Positions 23,896-34,709 of a DNA stretch of 64,000 nt are shown piece after piece (position 1 is the stretch's first letter; every line of letters starts with the position of its first letter). The position numbers and the translations under genes were made by a program. The notes beneath the pieces are model-generated. The model did no database searches, was not told the origin of the DNA, and saw only the letters and a list, made by a program, of their open reading frames with translations. Where the stretch lies: positions 399,052-463,051 of the forward strand of contig JAGFNQ010002310.1 in the NCBI GenBank assembly GCA_024364735.1, given 5' to 3'. This DNA is from Boesenbergia rotunda. Taxonomy: Eukaryota; Streptophyta; Magnoliopsida; Zingiberales; Zingiberaceae.

Positions 23896-23906
23896 CTATA
23901 TATAGG
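23896..23906 (+). promoter_or_regulatory. TATA box of second antisense gene, at Copia insertion point
   Basis: CTATATATAGG, about 80 bp before the likely start codon at 23986. It is intact only because the insertion duplicated CTATA; what now lies upstream is the Copia LTR. The match to a plant TATA box is strong by eye; use as a promoter is inferred. Confidence 0.6.
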
Positions 23907-23985
23907 TGACACCTTCCAGCATTGCTTTCAACCCAAACACCCATGAGACCTGAATCCCAGTTCGTCTTTTCAGTCATCTTCCATC

Positions 23986-25329
23986 ATGTCCACAGACTCC
24001 TCCGAGGAACTGTTTTCTTTGAGGAGACTTTACACTTCTTCGGACGATTCTTACTTCTCTTCCTCGGAAGATGTGGATCGAGAGTTTCTCGAGATGATGC
24101 TCCCCCCAGACTCTCCTCTCCGACGAGGATATTCACGACCACCACTTCTCCTCGTGAAGGTACTTCTCGTAAGGGGAAGGAACCGATGAGGGAAGGGTTG
24201 GCTTCTAGCCTGGGGGTCTCCGATACAGATGACTTACTCTTGGAAGCTCGTCGTCACATGCTTCGCTCGGCTATCTTTTCATCTTCACATGGTACTGCCA
24301 CTCCTCCCCGCCGAGTGAAGCGAGCCAGGGTGCCGGCTCCTGCAGAAGCTGCTGCCGTGACACCATCGTTATCCCGTGTGACCTCCCGTCTGGGGCACAC
24401 CCATCCTCCGCCTGCCCCCGAGGTATCTCTCTCTCCGCCGACTAGCAAGGCTGCCCTTCCTCAGTCGGGGAGTTCCTCTCTGGTGCCTCCATTTGCTAAG
24501 GGAGTTAATGTCAGCCCTCCTCCGACAAGGTCAGTCTCCCCGAGCATTACAACTCCCGAGGCTCCCTCTTCTTCTACTTCATCGAGGAGGGTTTGGATGT
24601 TCGCGCCGGTGGGGCATCCGAAGGGAGGTGTCCATACCATTCCTCGCCATTCGACCCAGGGTGGTTCTGTATGCCGACCGGCTGGCAATACTTGCTTGAC
24701 TAATGCCGGAGGGGTTACTATCAGATATCTCCTATCTCAGCCAATGCCAGTTCGGGGAGGCTTATTACTTGCATGCTCCTTGCCCTCTCCCAAACTATGG
24801 GCCTCCGCTGGGGACGATGTTGCCATTAGCTCTCCTAGCCCAGTCTCTCCAAAGGTCACCACCCTCGGGGCACTATCTAGTAACTCGTGTTCGAAGCGCG
24901 GTATGAACAGGGAGTCTGAAGCCCCGTCCATGAGAGAGCCTGGAAACTCTGCTCAGGCGAGAGCGCATAGTCTGACTCAGAAGCCTGAATTCATGAAAGA
25001 TGTTACTTTTGTTTTTCTTTTCTGTGATTCTGACTCTTGCTTTCCTTTCCCGATAGGCAGCGTGGTCAGTTTGGAATTCTGAGGAGTTGGCTACGCTCAA
25101 AGCGCAACTTTTTGAGGCAAACCACGTCATCTCCACTTTGCGGGCCAACTTGAAGGCCAAAGAGGAGGAACGTGCTGCCTGTGCTATGGAGCTCGGCAGA
25201 CTTCGACAATGATACGAGGTCCAAGCATCCGTACTGAAGGCAGTCCAACGGCGCATACAACGCCTCAAAGGCTATACCGACTCTCTGCTCCGAGGCAAGT
25301 CCCCGAAGAAGACCGGCCGAGCTCCATGA
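23986..25329 (+). pseudogene. Second antisense accessory gene of Tat element (Ser/Pro-rich, coiled-coil end)
   Basis: Begins with a Ser/Asp/Glu-rich segment (MSTDSSEELFSLRRLYTSS) at 23986. A frame change around 24120-24170 moves it into the long frame that runs to 25001 (KGKEPMREGLASSLGVSDTD, then much Pro/Ser). A possible very short intron at 25002-25056 (ends GT...CGATAG, phase 0) joins a coiled coil (LATLKAQLFEANHVISTLRA) from 25057. A TGA at 25210-25212 interrupts it, and the frame ends at 25327-25329. A 55-bp intron is unusually short for a plant, so that splice is tentative. It lacks the PF04195-like domain of the gene at 8407. Its place, antisense and beside pol, marks it as an accessory gene of the same or a related Tat element. 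Confidence 0.5.
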
Positions 25330-25799
25330 GCTGAGAGTAGTTGTCATTTAGAGATATTCTCTTCAATTTCCTTTGTGGGAGAGAGGCTAGGCCTCGATTT
25401 TGTAATGTCTTTTGATAATAAGAATGCAAACTTGCTTACATTCCTTGTGTCTTTGCAATGTTTATGTGTTAAGAATCCGAGTAGCGTTATTAACCCGAGT
25501 GAGGACTTCCCTACTTAGGTTTAAGTCCTTACATATTTCTGCGGGCTCTGCGGGTACAAGGTCTTCCAACCATGTTGGCCACTCAGGCCGGTATACATCA
25601 TGCTTTGCAACATACTAGCGACTTAGGCAAAACCGAGTGATCCGATGTTTGGAGAGCGCATAAGTGCTATTTGAATGAAATTGCCGACCTGGGCCATTCA
25701 TGACGCCATTACTGAGCCATGGGTCTCGCGAGGGCTTGTAGTGCCCCTTTCACTCGGCCCCCGCTTAGGAGGCAACCAAGTTAGGGAGATGTTTGAGAG
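25330..25799 (+). other. 3' flank of the second antisense gene
   Basis: T-rich sequence with AATAAGAATG near 25420, a plausible poly(A)-signal variant, then GC-richer DNA leading into the array. Confidence 0.35.
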
Positions 25800-27010
25800 A
25801 TGTTTTTGCCTTGGGATTTCAAAATTTTCGCATGCTCGGTCGGGTAATACTTAGGGAACGTGGATCACCACGCGCATGCCTGAGGGCCAAGCCGAGAGAT
25901 ACACATGACTTGTTCAAAGATGGGCGTCTGAACACGGACTCAAGCAGATCCTCAGGAACGTGGGCTGCCACGCGGCCGATCGGAGACACTGAGTCGGGTG
26001 GGTCGTGGAGGCTGGCCCACTTACAACTTGGCGAGGCACAAGTTTGCGCACATGGTCAGGCAAGACTCAGGGAGCGTGGGACTCCACGTGTCTTACTGAG
26101 CAGCCGAGCCGCGAGATAAGCGTAACTCGTACAGAGACGAGAGTCTGGACATTGACTCAGGCCAATTCTCAGGAGCGTAGGCCGCCACGCTCCCGATCGG
26201 AGACACTGAGTCGAGTGGGTCGTGGAGGCTGGTCCACTTATAACTTGCTGGCGAGGCACATGTTTGCGCACACGGTCGGGCAAGACACAGGGAGCGTGGG
26301 ATGCCACGCGTCTTACTGAGCAGCCGAGTCGCGGGATAAGAGTAACTCGTACAGAGACGAGAGTCTGGACACTGACTCAGGCCGATTCTCAAGAGCGTGG
26401 GCTGCCACGCGCCCGATCGGAGACACTGAGTCGAGTGAGGCGTGGAGGCTGGTCCACTTATAACTTGCTGGTGAGGCAAGAGTTTGCGCACACGGTCGGA
26501 CAAGACTCAGGGAGCGTGGGGAGCCACGCGTCTTACTGAGCAGCCAAGCCACAGGATAAGTAGCACACATAGTCGGGCAGGACTCAGGGAGCGTGGGATG
26601 CCACGTGTCTTACTGAGCAGCCAAGCCGTGGGATAAATAGCGCACACAGTCGGGCAGGCCTCAGGGAGCGTGGGACACCACACGTCTTACTGAGCAGCCG
26701 AGCTACGGGATAGCACACACGGTCGGGCAGGACTCATGGAGTGTGGGACGCCACGTGTCTTACTGAGCAGCTGAGCCGCGGGATAAATAACGCACACAGT
26801 CGGGCAGGCCTCAGGGAGCGTGGGACGCCACGCGTCTTACTGAGCAGCCGAGCTGCGGGATAGCACACACGGTCGGGCAAGACTCAAGGAGCATGGGACG
26901 CCATGCGTCTTACTGAGCAGCCGAGCCGTTGGATAAATATCGCACACAGTCGGGCAAGACTCAGGGAGCGTGGGACGTCACGCATCTTACTGAGCAGCTG
27001 AGCTGCGGGC
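25800..27010. repeat. Nested tandem array with CGTGG-N4-CCACG hairpins (about 218 bp and 75 bp)
   Basis: Left part: units of about 217-220 bp, seen from CGGAGACACT at 25981, 26198 and 26418. Right part (about 26500-27010): seven units of about 73-78 bp, from GCGTGGG-type words near 26514, 26591, 26668, 26741, 26818, 26892 and 26967. Every unit carries CGTGGGACGCCACG or a variant, plus CTTACTGAGCAGCC. The short unit corresponds to one part of the long one, so a segment was amplified again. Long open frames here (for example 25793-26119) are by-products of repeat periodicity. Confidence 0.9.
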
Positions 27011-27104
27011 TACTAGCTCGAGAGTCTGCAACATCTGCGAGCGGGGTAAGGACCATGATCTTTTTATGAGTGCTTTACATTTACATCATAATTCCTCACT
27101 CAGC

Positions 27105-28553
27105 AGCCCGATAGGGCTGAAGATGAATCGCACTCCAGGGTCGATCCAACTTTTTTCCCTTCTCATTCTCTAAGTAATAAGCTCCTGAAGCGAGCTTCTG
27201 AACGATCTTGAAGGGCCCCCCCATTGCGGCTCCAGCTTGCTTACGTCTCCCACATGTTTGATTCTCTTCCAGACAAGATGGCCCACTTGAAATGTCCTCG
27301 GCAACACCTTCTGGTCGTACTTCTGTTTCATCTTATGCCGATATGAGAACATCCGAGCAGCTGCCGTGTCTCGGATTTCATTAACTAGGTCTAGCTCCAG
27401 ACGCCGCCTTTCCGAGTTATCTTCGTCATAGGCCGCCCTTCAGTCCGATTCGCATCCGACCTCTACCGGGATCACCGCTTCGCTCCCATAGACTAGCTGG
27501 AAGGGCGTGCATCCCGTTGTTTCTTTGATCGTGGTTCTTAGGGCCCACAAGATGCTCGGGAGCTCTTCTACCCATGTTCCGCCGACGTGGTCGAGCTTGG
27601 TCTTTAATCCTCTGAGGATCTCCCGATTGGCCACTTCCGCCTAGCCATTGCTTTGCGGATAGGCGACGGAGGTGAAAGCTTGCTTGATGCCATATTTTGC
27701 GCACCACTCTTGTATTCTTCTACCCTGGAACTGTCTTCCGTTGTCAGAGACGAGCTTGTGCGGGATCCCATACCGGCACAGTATGTCCCTCCACAACAAC
27801 TTCATTACCGCTTGTTCAGTGATGCGTGACAGAGCCTCCGCTTCTATCCACTTGGAAAAGTAGTTGACGGCCACCAGCAAATACTTTTTCTGGGCAGCCG
27901 CAGTTGGGAATGGTCCCACTATATCCATGCCCCACTGGTCAAAGGGGCAGGAGACCGCCGATTCCTTTAGCGCCTCTGCGAGTCAATGCGGTAAATAGTG
28001 ATGCTTCTGGTAAGACAAGCAGGTGGCCACCAGCTCATTGGCATCTTTCTGCAGGGTTGGTCAATAATAACCTGACATGATCGCCTTCCGAGCTGTCGCG
28101 CGAGCCCCAGCGTGGTTGCCACAAATCCCCAAGTGAATTTCCCTTAGGATATAGTCAGCATCCTCTTCGTTTAGGCATTTGAGGAGAGGTCGAGAAAACG
28201 ATCTCTTGTATAGGACGTCGCCGACCATGGTATATCTGGGCACATGCTTCTTAAGCCACCGAGTTTCCTCCCGGTCGTCCGACAAGGTTCCCCTTGTGAG
28301 GTAGGTGATGATCGGGGTTCGCCAGTCGGACTCCAACTCCAAATCGGCCTGTCTTTCTATCTGCGTGATTAACAACGCCGGGCCACCAGCCTGAGGATGT
28401 ACCCACGAGCCGACTGAGCTAGCTAGCTTAGCCAATTTATCTGCCTTGAAGTTCTCCTCCCGTGGAATCTTCCTTACTTGCACTTCTTTGAATTTAGCCT
28501 TCAGCTTCTCATAGGCCTCGATGAAGGTCTGCAACCGATCACTGTTGACCTCG
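27105..28553 (-). pseudogene. Tat-type Gypsy RNase H end and integrase
   Basis: One frame can be followed from about 28534 down to 27220. The RNase H C-terminus (QVRKIPREENFKADKLAKLA) is followed by the integrase zinc region (HLGICGNHAGARATARKAI, then CLSYQK), the core (MDIVGPFPTAAAQKKYLLVA, SKWIEAEAL, then LVSDNGRQF) and the C-terminal part with TFQVGHLVWKRI. Stops occur at about 28061, 27985, 27641 and 27440, and a frameshift lies in the C-run near 27215. The sequence ends abruptly near 28553 within RNase H, so RT, protease, gag and the 5' LTR are missing. Strand and position fit the 3' LTR at 6983-7936. Confidence 0.85.
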
Positions 28554-29381
28554 AATCATTAAGCTGGCCCGGAATCATTAAGGCTGACATAGACCCAAAG
28601 AGCTTGGTGCACCTTAAGGGTTTGAGAACTTGAAATGAGATGACCTAGTGGGCAAAGTAAATCCATGATAGGTAAACTCTTGAATTGCGATAGTGATTTT
28701 GATCACTTCTAATTTGAGATTAAGGTAAACTTGACTTAGGTGATGATTTTAGAAAGGAGAAAGTTAATGGATTTAGAAAAGATTCACCTTACGAGCCATA
28801 GGTAGTAGAATAGAAACTAACGTGTAAGTCGTATATATAATGCATGCTTATAAGGGTGGTTTCAAACCATGATTTAGTAATAGAACATCATTTTCAACAT
28901 ATAAATGTAATGGATTGAGATCATCATTATGTTTTACCCTTAAATAGTTGTAATTAAAAAAAATATAATTATGTTTATCCCAAACGTATTTCATAGTCCG
29001 TCTTCAAATTATGTGAAAGGATAAATCAAGTAGCTAGAGGACGGAAAGAATTTTTTTTCCTAAAAAAACACATTCATGAAACTAATTTATCTCTATCTCA
29101 TTATAATTAATATGTCATCCTCTAGTCAATTGGACACCTTATAAAGACACTCTTAAATCAACAATTTCTCATGTTTAAGTTTACCAAGGTTGTTTGAGAA
29201 ATCAACAATTTCACCTATACCCTTCATGAATTCCTTTCACTAAAGACGGTTGTATTAGTACAGAGAGACAAAAAGAAATCAAAGCAGTACCAAACGGGCC
29301 CCACTCCAGTCTCAACTGGGCTAAGCTTCCTTCCCCTCCTCGGCCAGCGACCCAGTCCACCCACTCGCAACTCACCACTAG
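28554..29381. other. AT-rich intergenic DNA upstream of the clathrin gene
   Basis: Follows the broken end of the Tat element. Two short copies of AATCAACAATTTC flank 29155-29215. No gene or clear element is seen. The last 150 bp are pyrimidine- and C-richer and probably hold the promoter of the gene at 29490. Confidence 0.45.
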
Positions 29382-29391
29382 ACATATAAAA
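29382..29391 (+). promoter_or_regulatory. Candidate TATA box of the clathrin light chain gene
   Basis: CATATAAAAA about 100 bp before the start codon, in an otherwise CT-rich and GC-rich stretch. It would place transcription start near 29415-29425, leaving a short 5' UTR. The ATG at 29392 lies inside this region and is probably not transcribed. Confidence 0.45.
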
Positions 29392-29489
29392 ATGACGACG
29401 ACGTCTCTGCAACGACTCCTCTCCTCCGGTCCACCACCAAAACAGATCTCGAGCGGGGGGACGATCCGGATCTCTGCTTGCGCCCCACG

Positions 29490-32400
29490 ATGTCGTCTTC
29501 CTTCGATAGCTTCAGCCACGACGGCGACGACGCCGCGGCGCCGGGGGGAACCGCCACCGACCGCCCTTTCGACGACGGCTACATCGGCTATGACCCCCGT
29601 CTCCCCTCCCAGCGTTTCGACTCCTTCTCCACCTTCCCCACTCCGGAAGATGCTGACCACCACGCTCCGCCCGCCTCTGCCTTCCCCGTCGACGTCGCCT
29701 CTGGCGGAGACGGAGACGGCTTCGTCTTCCTCTCCGATGATGCCCCTGTTCACCATCAGCAGCCAGACATCAGCGACGACTACGGAATCCCGGTCCCCGA
29801 CGAGGGGTACGGCTTCTCTTCGTCTCCCTTCACGATGCCCCAGGCCAACGGGACGGCACACGGGGTGGAGGAGAACGGCGAGATCTTCAGTTCGGATGGC
29901 CCTATCCTTCCCGACCTGGATCATATGCAGAGGGAGGAGGGTTTCCTCCTCAGGGAGTGGCGCAGGTGAGGATCTTTCATTTGAAATCTTATTGTTTCTC
30001 AGATCAATTTTCTTCGATCTGTGTATTTCTTCAGATCTGGTCGTCTTGATGTTAGATCGGATCTAATGAACATGGAATACTTACTCCAAGTGCCTGGATT
30101 TAAATTGCTTCTCGGTTGCTTCTCGGTTTGAAGCTCGGATTCTTGTATCCATATCATATATCTTTCAATCTTGCTAAACTTGAAGGTCACATGATGATTG
30201 ATCTCTTTAATTACTCGCTTCAGCTGGTAGATTGTTTGATCTGTTCTTCATGTTCGAAGTTACTTGTTAGTTTGAGCACTTTATAGAAGTAGACAGACCT
30301 CTACCCAAATCTCATGCGGTGAACAACTTAGGCTTCTAACTACTAAATAGCCTAAACACAGTTAAAAAGTAAACTTATCTTCACAGCCTAGATCATAAGA
30401 GCCTTAATGCTTTTGTCTTGCTGGCAACAATGTTCATGCAGTACTATGATTAACGAGGTTTTTCGCTACATATCAAGTTAGCCACACCTAATTGTTGTCA
30501 ATTAATACTTTTTTAATTTATCTTTTTTTAACCCGGCACATCTATTATGACATTTCTATCTCGATTTAGCTTCCTAACAATTAATACTTTTTTAATTCAT
30601 CAACTATTGGCAGGTCTTATCAGTCATAAAAATTTTCTTCCATTTTAATTCATCAACTCAAGCGGTGCTAGATAATCACGTAGGACTATAAATGCCCGTT
30701 TCCATTTTGATCATCCATTTCTTTATCATATTGATTATATCTTCATCAATGCCTCCTTATTGTTAAATAATAGACAAAAAACCCCCCCTAAAATTCTTAT
30801 AGGGATTTCATGTCTATTCACTTTAACTATTCTATCAATTCTTGTTTTGTTACTGCAGCTACATTTTCATTTTTTTGTTTGTTGTTCAACTTAAGTTTTT
30901 CTCAATAACTTAGGCCACGAATTTAATCTAATTACACCTTTATCAATTAACATATTGTCTAACATATGCCAAAGAATTTTATCTTGATCATTATTATGTG
31001 ATTCATTTACTACTAACGTGGAAAGTTTTATACTTGGACTTAACTCTTGATTTAAACCCATGACCATTGAAAAATTATTTGCTACACTCCCAATAGCTCT
31101 AGACTAGTAAAAATTATTTTTTATTACATCAAAATAATTACTAGATATTTCTTTCTTCCCTAAAACCCACACGGTAGTTGATTAGGGACTCTATTATAAA
31201 TCATGTGCAAATCCTATCTCTATTATTTCTTTTTTCTTATCAGATAGATAAGCTGATCTTCCAAACAAGCAATGAAATTGATTCTTAGACATGGTTGTCC
31301 CTTAATCTTATTTCTATTATTTCCCTTTAGTTATCTTCTCAGATAAATAAGTTGATCTCCCAAACAAGAAATGAAATTAATTCTTAGATATGGTTGTCTA
31401 ATCTCATATTCTTCACTTAATACCTCTTTTCAGCATTAAATAGTGTGACTCCTCTCCATTCTTAATTCCTAGATTATCTTAGAATTTATCATACTTTAAA
31501 CTTTTCTATCCTTGTAAGTTGTAACATCTTCCCCATAAATTTAGCAACTTCATACTTATTCAAAGTATCTTCATTCTACAACTATGTTAATCTACAAAAC
31601 ATGACTTCTTTACACTAATAGCCTTTCTTACCCACTCTCCTTGGATGTTTTACATTGAAATTTAGACTTTACAGGAACGAGCTTAACTGCTTCTTGACCT
31701 TATATACTCATAATATGTTTTAAATTTTATGAATTGCTTATGATAAAACTGGTCTGGTCTACTTCTTGATTTTTAACATATATTGTATTTAATTAAGTTG
31801 TTTCGCATTTTGGGTTGTGCGACCAGCTTGTTCAATAACTTGTGTACAAATTGTGTGAAATCAACCCAATTTGAAATCATGTTATGTCGTGCATGTTATG
31901 GGTCAATGAGACATGACCTGCTAAGGATCCATTAACATGAATTTCCACCCGTGTACCCACACTATCTGCAATATAGGTATAAAAGTCCATAGTTCCACAA
32001 TAATGCTAGCCAACACCCTACCTACATTCATGCCATCAAATGGTCGTTCATGGTTGTCCATCCTTCAATACAACAAATGATCGATCATAGTATCTTCTAT
32101 GTAGTAATTGACATCCAAAGCTACACTCGTACATGCTTCCTATATGTTATCCATTAAAATAAAAGTATATATGTGCACCCACTTGGTTTTCCCTCCGCTT
32201 TCATTTTCCAAAGTGGTATTGTTGTAGCGACACCTCCGGCTTCTCTGAAGAGTGATAACTGACAACCTGTACAGTTTGCTCATGGTTTTGGGCCATGTTG
32301 GTGCTTCATCCAGTTCCACATATATCATCCAAACATCTGATCTCTATGATTCTACCAACAAATATGGCATGATAAACTACTTTACTATGCGTATTAAATA

Positions 32401-34709
32401 TATACACACCAGCTATGAGGGATCTAAGTCTGTCATTCTATAACTTACCATATATTAACCACGTACATGTTACATAATCTACACTAAATAAACGTGATAT
32501 TGACATGTTTAAATACCACAGTTCGGGTTGATAACCAACACAAAAGATAGACAAGTTCGACATGACCAATAGATTTTATAGTTAGGAGAGAATTGTATCT
32601 ATTTGAGAAGGTGTAAAGCATAGAGGGAACATAGTTAGAAGAATTATATCTATTAAAAATGGAGCACATGATTATCAACATATACGGGAGACATTAAATA
32701 AGGTTGATGTTAATTGAGGGTTATCATACTCGCAGCCTTATCATACCTTTGATGCATCAAAGAGATTTATAATGTCCTAAGATAATTATTTGATTTGGGT
32801 GTCAGAAGAAATTTTATAAGGATGTTGCAAGAATCAATTCTCTCATTCAGTATGACATATCCTTTGCTTTACTAAACTAATCTTAACAGATTAGTGTTGC
32901 ATCAAATTCTCTTTTAGAAAGAGAAATGTTTGTCTTTACTCGGCAATCTCAAAAATTTACATAAAACCAATATAAAAATATGAAATCAAGTATAACAAGA
33001 CTACTTTTCATGATCATTCTAGATGCAAGTCTTGGAACTCGAAATAAATGGAGTTGAATAGTCCAAGGAAGAAGTTGAGTCATGAACTTTGCAATCAAAC
33101 TTCAAGTGATTAAGATGTGAATGTTTCAGATTTCATTGTGTAATAATAATAAAAGTATAGGATTCAAATTTATACCTTATTGGTAAGTGTTATAGAAGAT
33201 TTAGGGGGCGTTTGGTTTACATTTTCAAGTCTGTTTTTCATTTTCATTTTCTGTAGAAAATGCGGTTTTCTGGAAAACATGTTTGGTTTGCATTTTCCAG
33301 CTTTGTTTTCCAGAAAAAAACATAGCGTTTTCTGGAAAACTGGAGAATGAAAAAAAGTCATTTTCTAGAAAATTAGAAAATGCGGTTTTCTGGAAAATAA
33401 AAATGGAAAATGGAAAATGAAACAAACCAAACGCCCCCTTAATTTGCTCCAAACAACTCACAAGCTAGTGTTGCAATATGAACTAAAGAGTCGACATCTA
33501 AAATTTGAACTCGAAAGATAGCTCTCCAATATTAATGGAAATGGTATTTTCTAGTTAGTGTTACATAAAAAGCACTGAAATGGTATTAGCACAGCATGAT
33601 ACAACACTGAAATTGTGTTGTTTTGGTTAGAGATTAAAACTCTAGCGATTTAAAATCTTATGAAATAGTATTGGTTATGCATCAACTATGCAATATTAGA
33701 TTTTGTATATGGCTCAAGTAGGAAATGCAAGTTCTTAAGTGATAAAATGTTGTGCTTTGCTGGAATTCATTGTTCCTGACGGGTAAATCTGCCACTGATG
33801 CTTCTGTGAGTTTTCTCAATTCTTCTTCTTACTATGCACAGACAAAATGCAATCCACCTGGAGGAAAAAGAGAGGAAGGAAAAAGAAGTTAGAAATGAAA
33901 TCATTTTTGAAGCTGAAAAATACATACAAGCTTTCTATGAAAAAAGGAAATTGAACTGTGAAACAAACAAGGTGCAGAACAGAGAACGAGAGAAGGTAAG
34001 AGAGCATTTGGTTTGCTGTATTTTTTATTTTTATTTTCAGAAAATAATTTTTTTTTATTTTTTAGAGAATGATTTTATTTTATTCTCTAATTTTTCAAAA
34101 AATACTATATCTTTTTTGAAAAATAAGTTTAGAACATATTTTTTGAAAAATTATATTTTCTGTAAAAAATAAAAATAAAAAATAAATATACCAAATGCAG
34201 TCTAAGGTTTTTTTTTCCTCTTAATTTCATTTATGAAACGTGTCAAAAGAAGATTCCTTCTAATGATTTTCATTTATTGGCAGCTATATCTTGCCAATCA
34301 AGAGAAGTTCCATGCCGATGCAGATAAGCAATACTGGAAAGCTATTTCTGAGCTTATACCCCATGAGATAGCTAGCATTGAAAAGAAGAGAGGAAAGAAA
34401 GACCAGGAGAAGAAACCTTCCATTGTTGTGATCCACGGACCAAAGCCCGGAAAGCCGACTGATATGTCGAGGATGCGCCAAATTTTGGTTAAGCTGAAGC
34501 ATTCTCCACCCCCACACATGAAACCTCCACCGCCTCCAGCAGCTGCTCCTGCTAAAGATGCCAAAGATAGTGCAGCAGCTGCAGGGAGTAAAACAACAAC
34601 ACCTGCCTCAGATGCCAAACCTAACGGTGCCCCAACCTCAACGAAGGTAGAAATTCCTACAACTGAAGGGGAAGGAATCAAGGCCCCAGAGGTAGTTGCC
34701 GCTTCTTGA
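29490..34709 (+). CDS. CLC: Clathrin light chain (3 exons)
   Basis: Light chain of clathrin, which binds the heavy-chain hub in triskelia at plasma membrane and trans-Golgi coated vesicles. Exons are 29490-29965, 33842-33995 and 34284-34709 with GT-AG introns, giving 351 residues, close to plant light chains. Residues 1-158 are acidic and disordered, with the plant-type GYIGYDPRLPSQRFDSFS. The junction of exons 1 and 2 makes LREWRRQNAIHLEEKE, the conserved heavy-chain-binding start of the long helix. The helix continues through YEKRKLNCETNKVQNRERE into YLANQEKFHADADKQYWKAI (about 159-240). Then comes the plant-specific PSIVVIHGPKPGKPTDMSRM and a Pro/Ala-rich tail. The start is the ATG at 29490 (MSSSFDSF); an in-frame ATG four codons upstream fits the family less well. 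Intron 1 is 3.9 kb; both introns contain a MITE. No stop or frameshift. This is the only convincing host gene in the window. Confidence 0.95.
29966..33841 (+). other. Intron 1 of the clathrin light chain gene
   Basis: 3876 bp, donor CAG|GTGAGG and acceptor TATGCACAG, phase 2. AT-rich throughout. The only well-defined insertion is the MITE at 33204-33438. The rest shows no coding potential beyond short chance frames. Confidence 0.85.
33204..33438. mobile_element. Tourist/Harbinger-type MITE in intron 1
   Basis: 235 bp with inverted ends GGGGGCGTTTGGTTT and AAACCAAACGCCCCC, flanked by a TTA duplication (33201-33203 and 33439-33441). The interior is full of TTTTCTGGAAAA words in both orientations and could fold back. 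TSD and ends fit PIF/Harbinger (Tourist). Confidence 0.88.
34000..34202. mobile_element. Tourist-like MITE at the intron 2 splice donor
   Basis: 203 bp, very AT-rich, with inverted ends GAGAGCATTTGGT and, at the right, the complement of GACTGCATTTGGT. The TSD TAA is at 33997-33999 and 34203-34205. The left TAA is positions 2-4 of the intron donor (GTAAG), and the element's first base is the donor's fifth base. Without it intron 2 would be about 82 bp. Confidence 0.75.

Noticed and set aside
25793..26570. Overlapping open frames of 80-136 codons on both strands
   Set aside because: They repeat the same peptide with the array period and exist in several phases; they follow from the tandem repeats.
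29392..30066. Long Ser/Thr/Pro-rich frame overlapping clathrin exon 1
   Set aside because: It is a shifted reading of GC-rich exon 1; the other frame matches clathrin light chain throughout and splices correctly.
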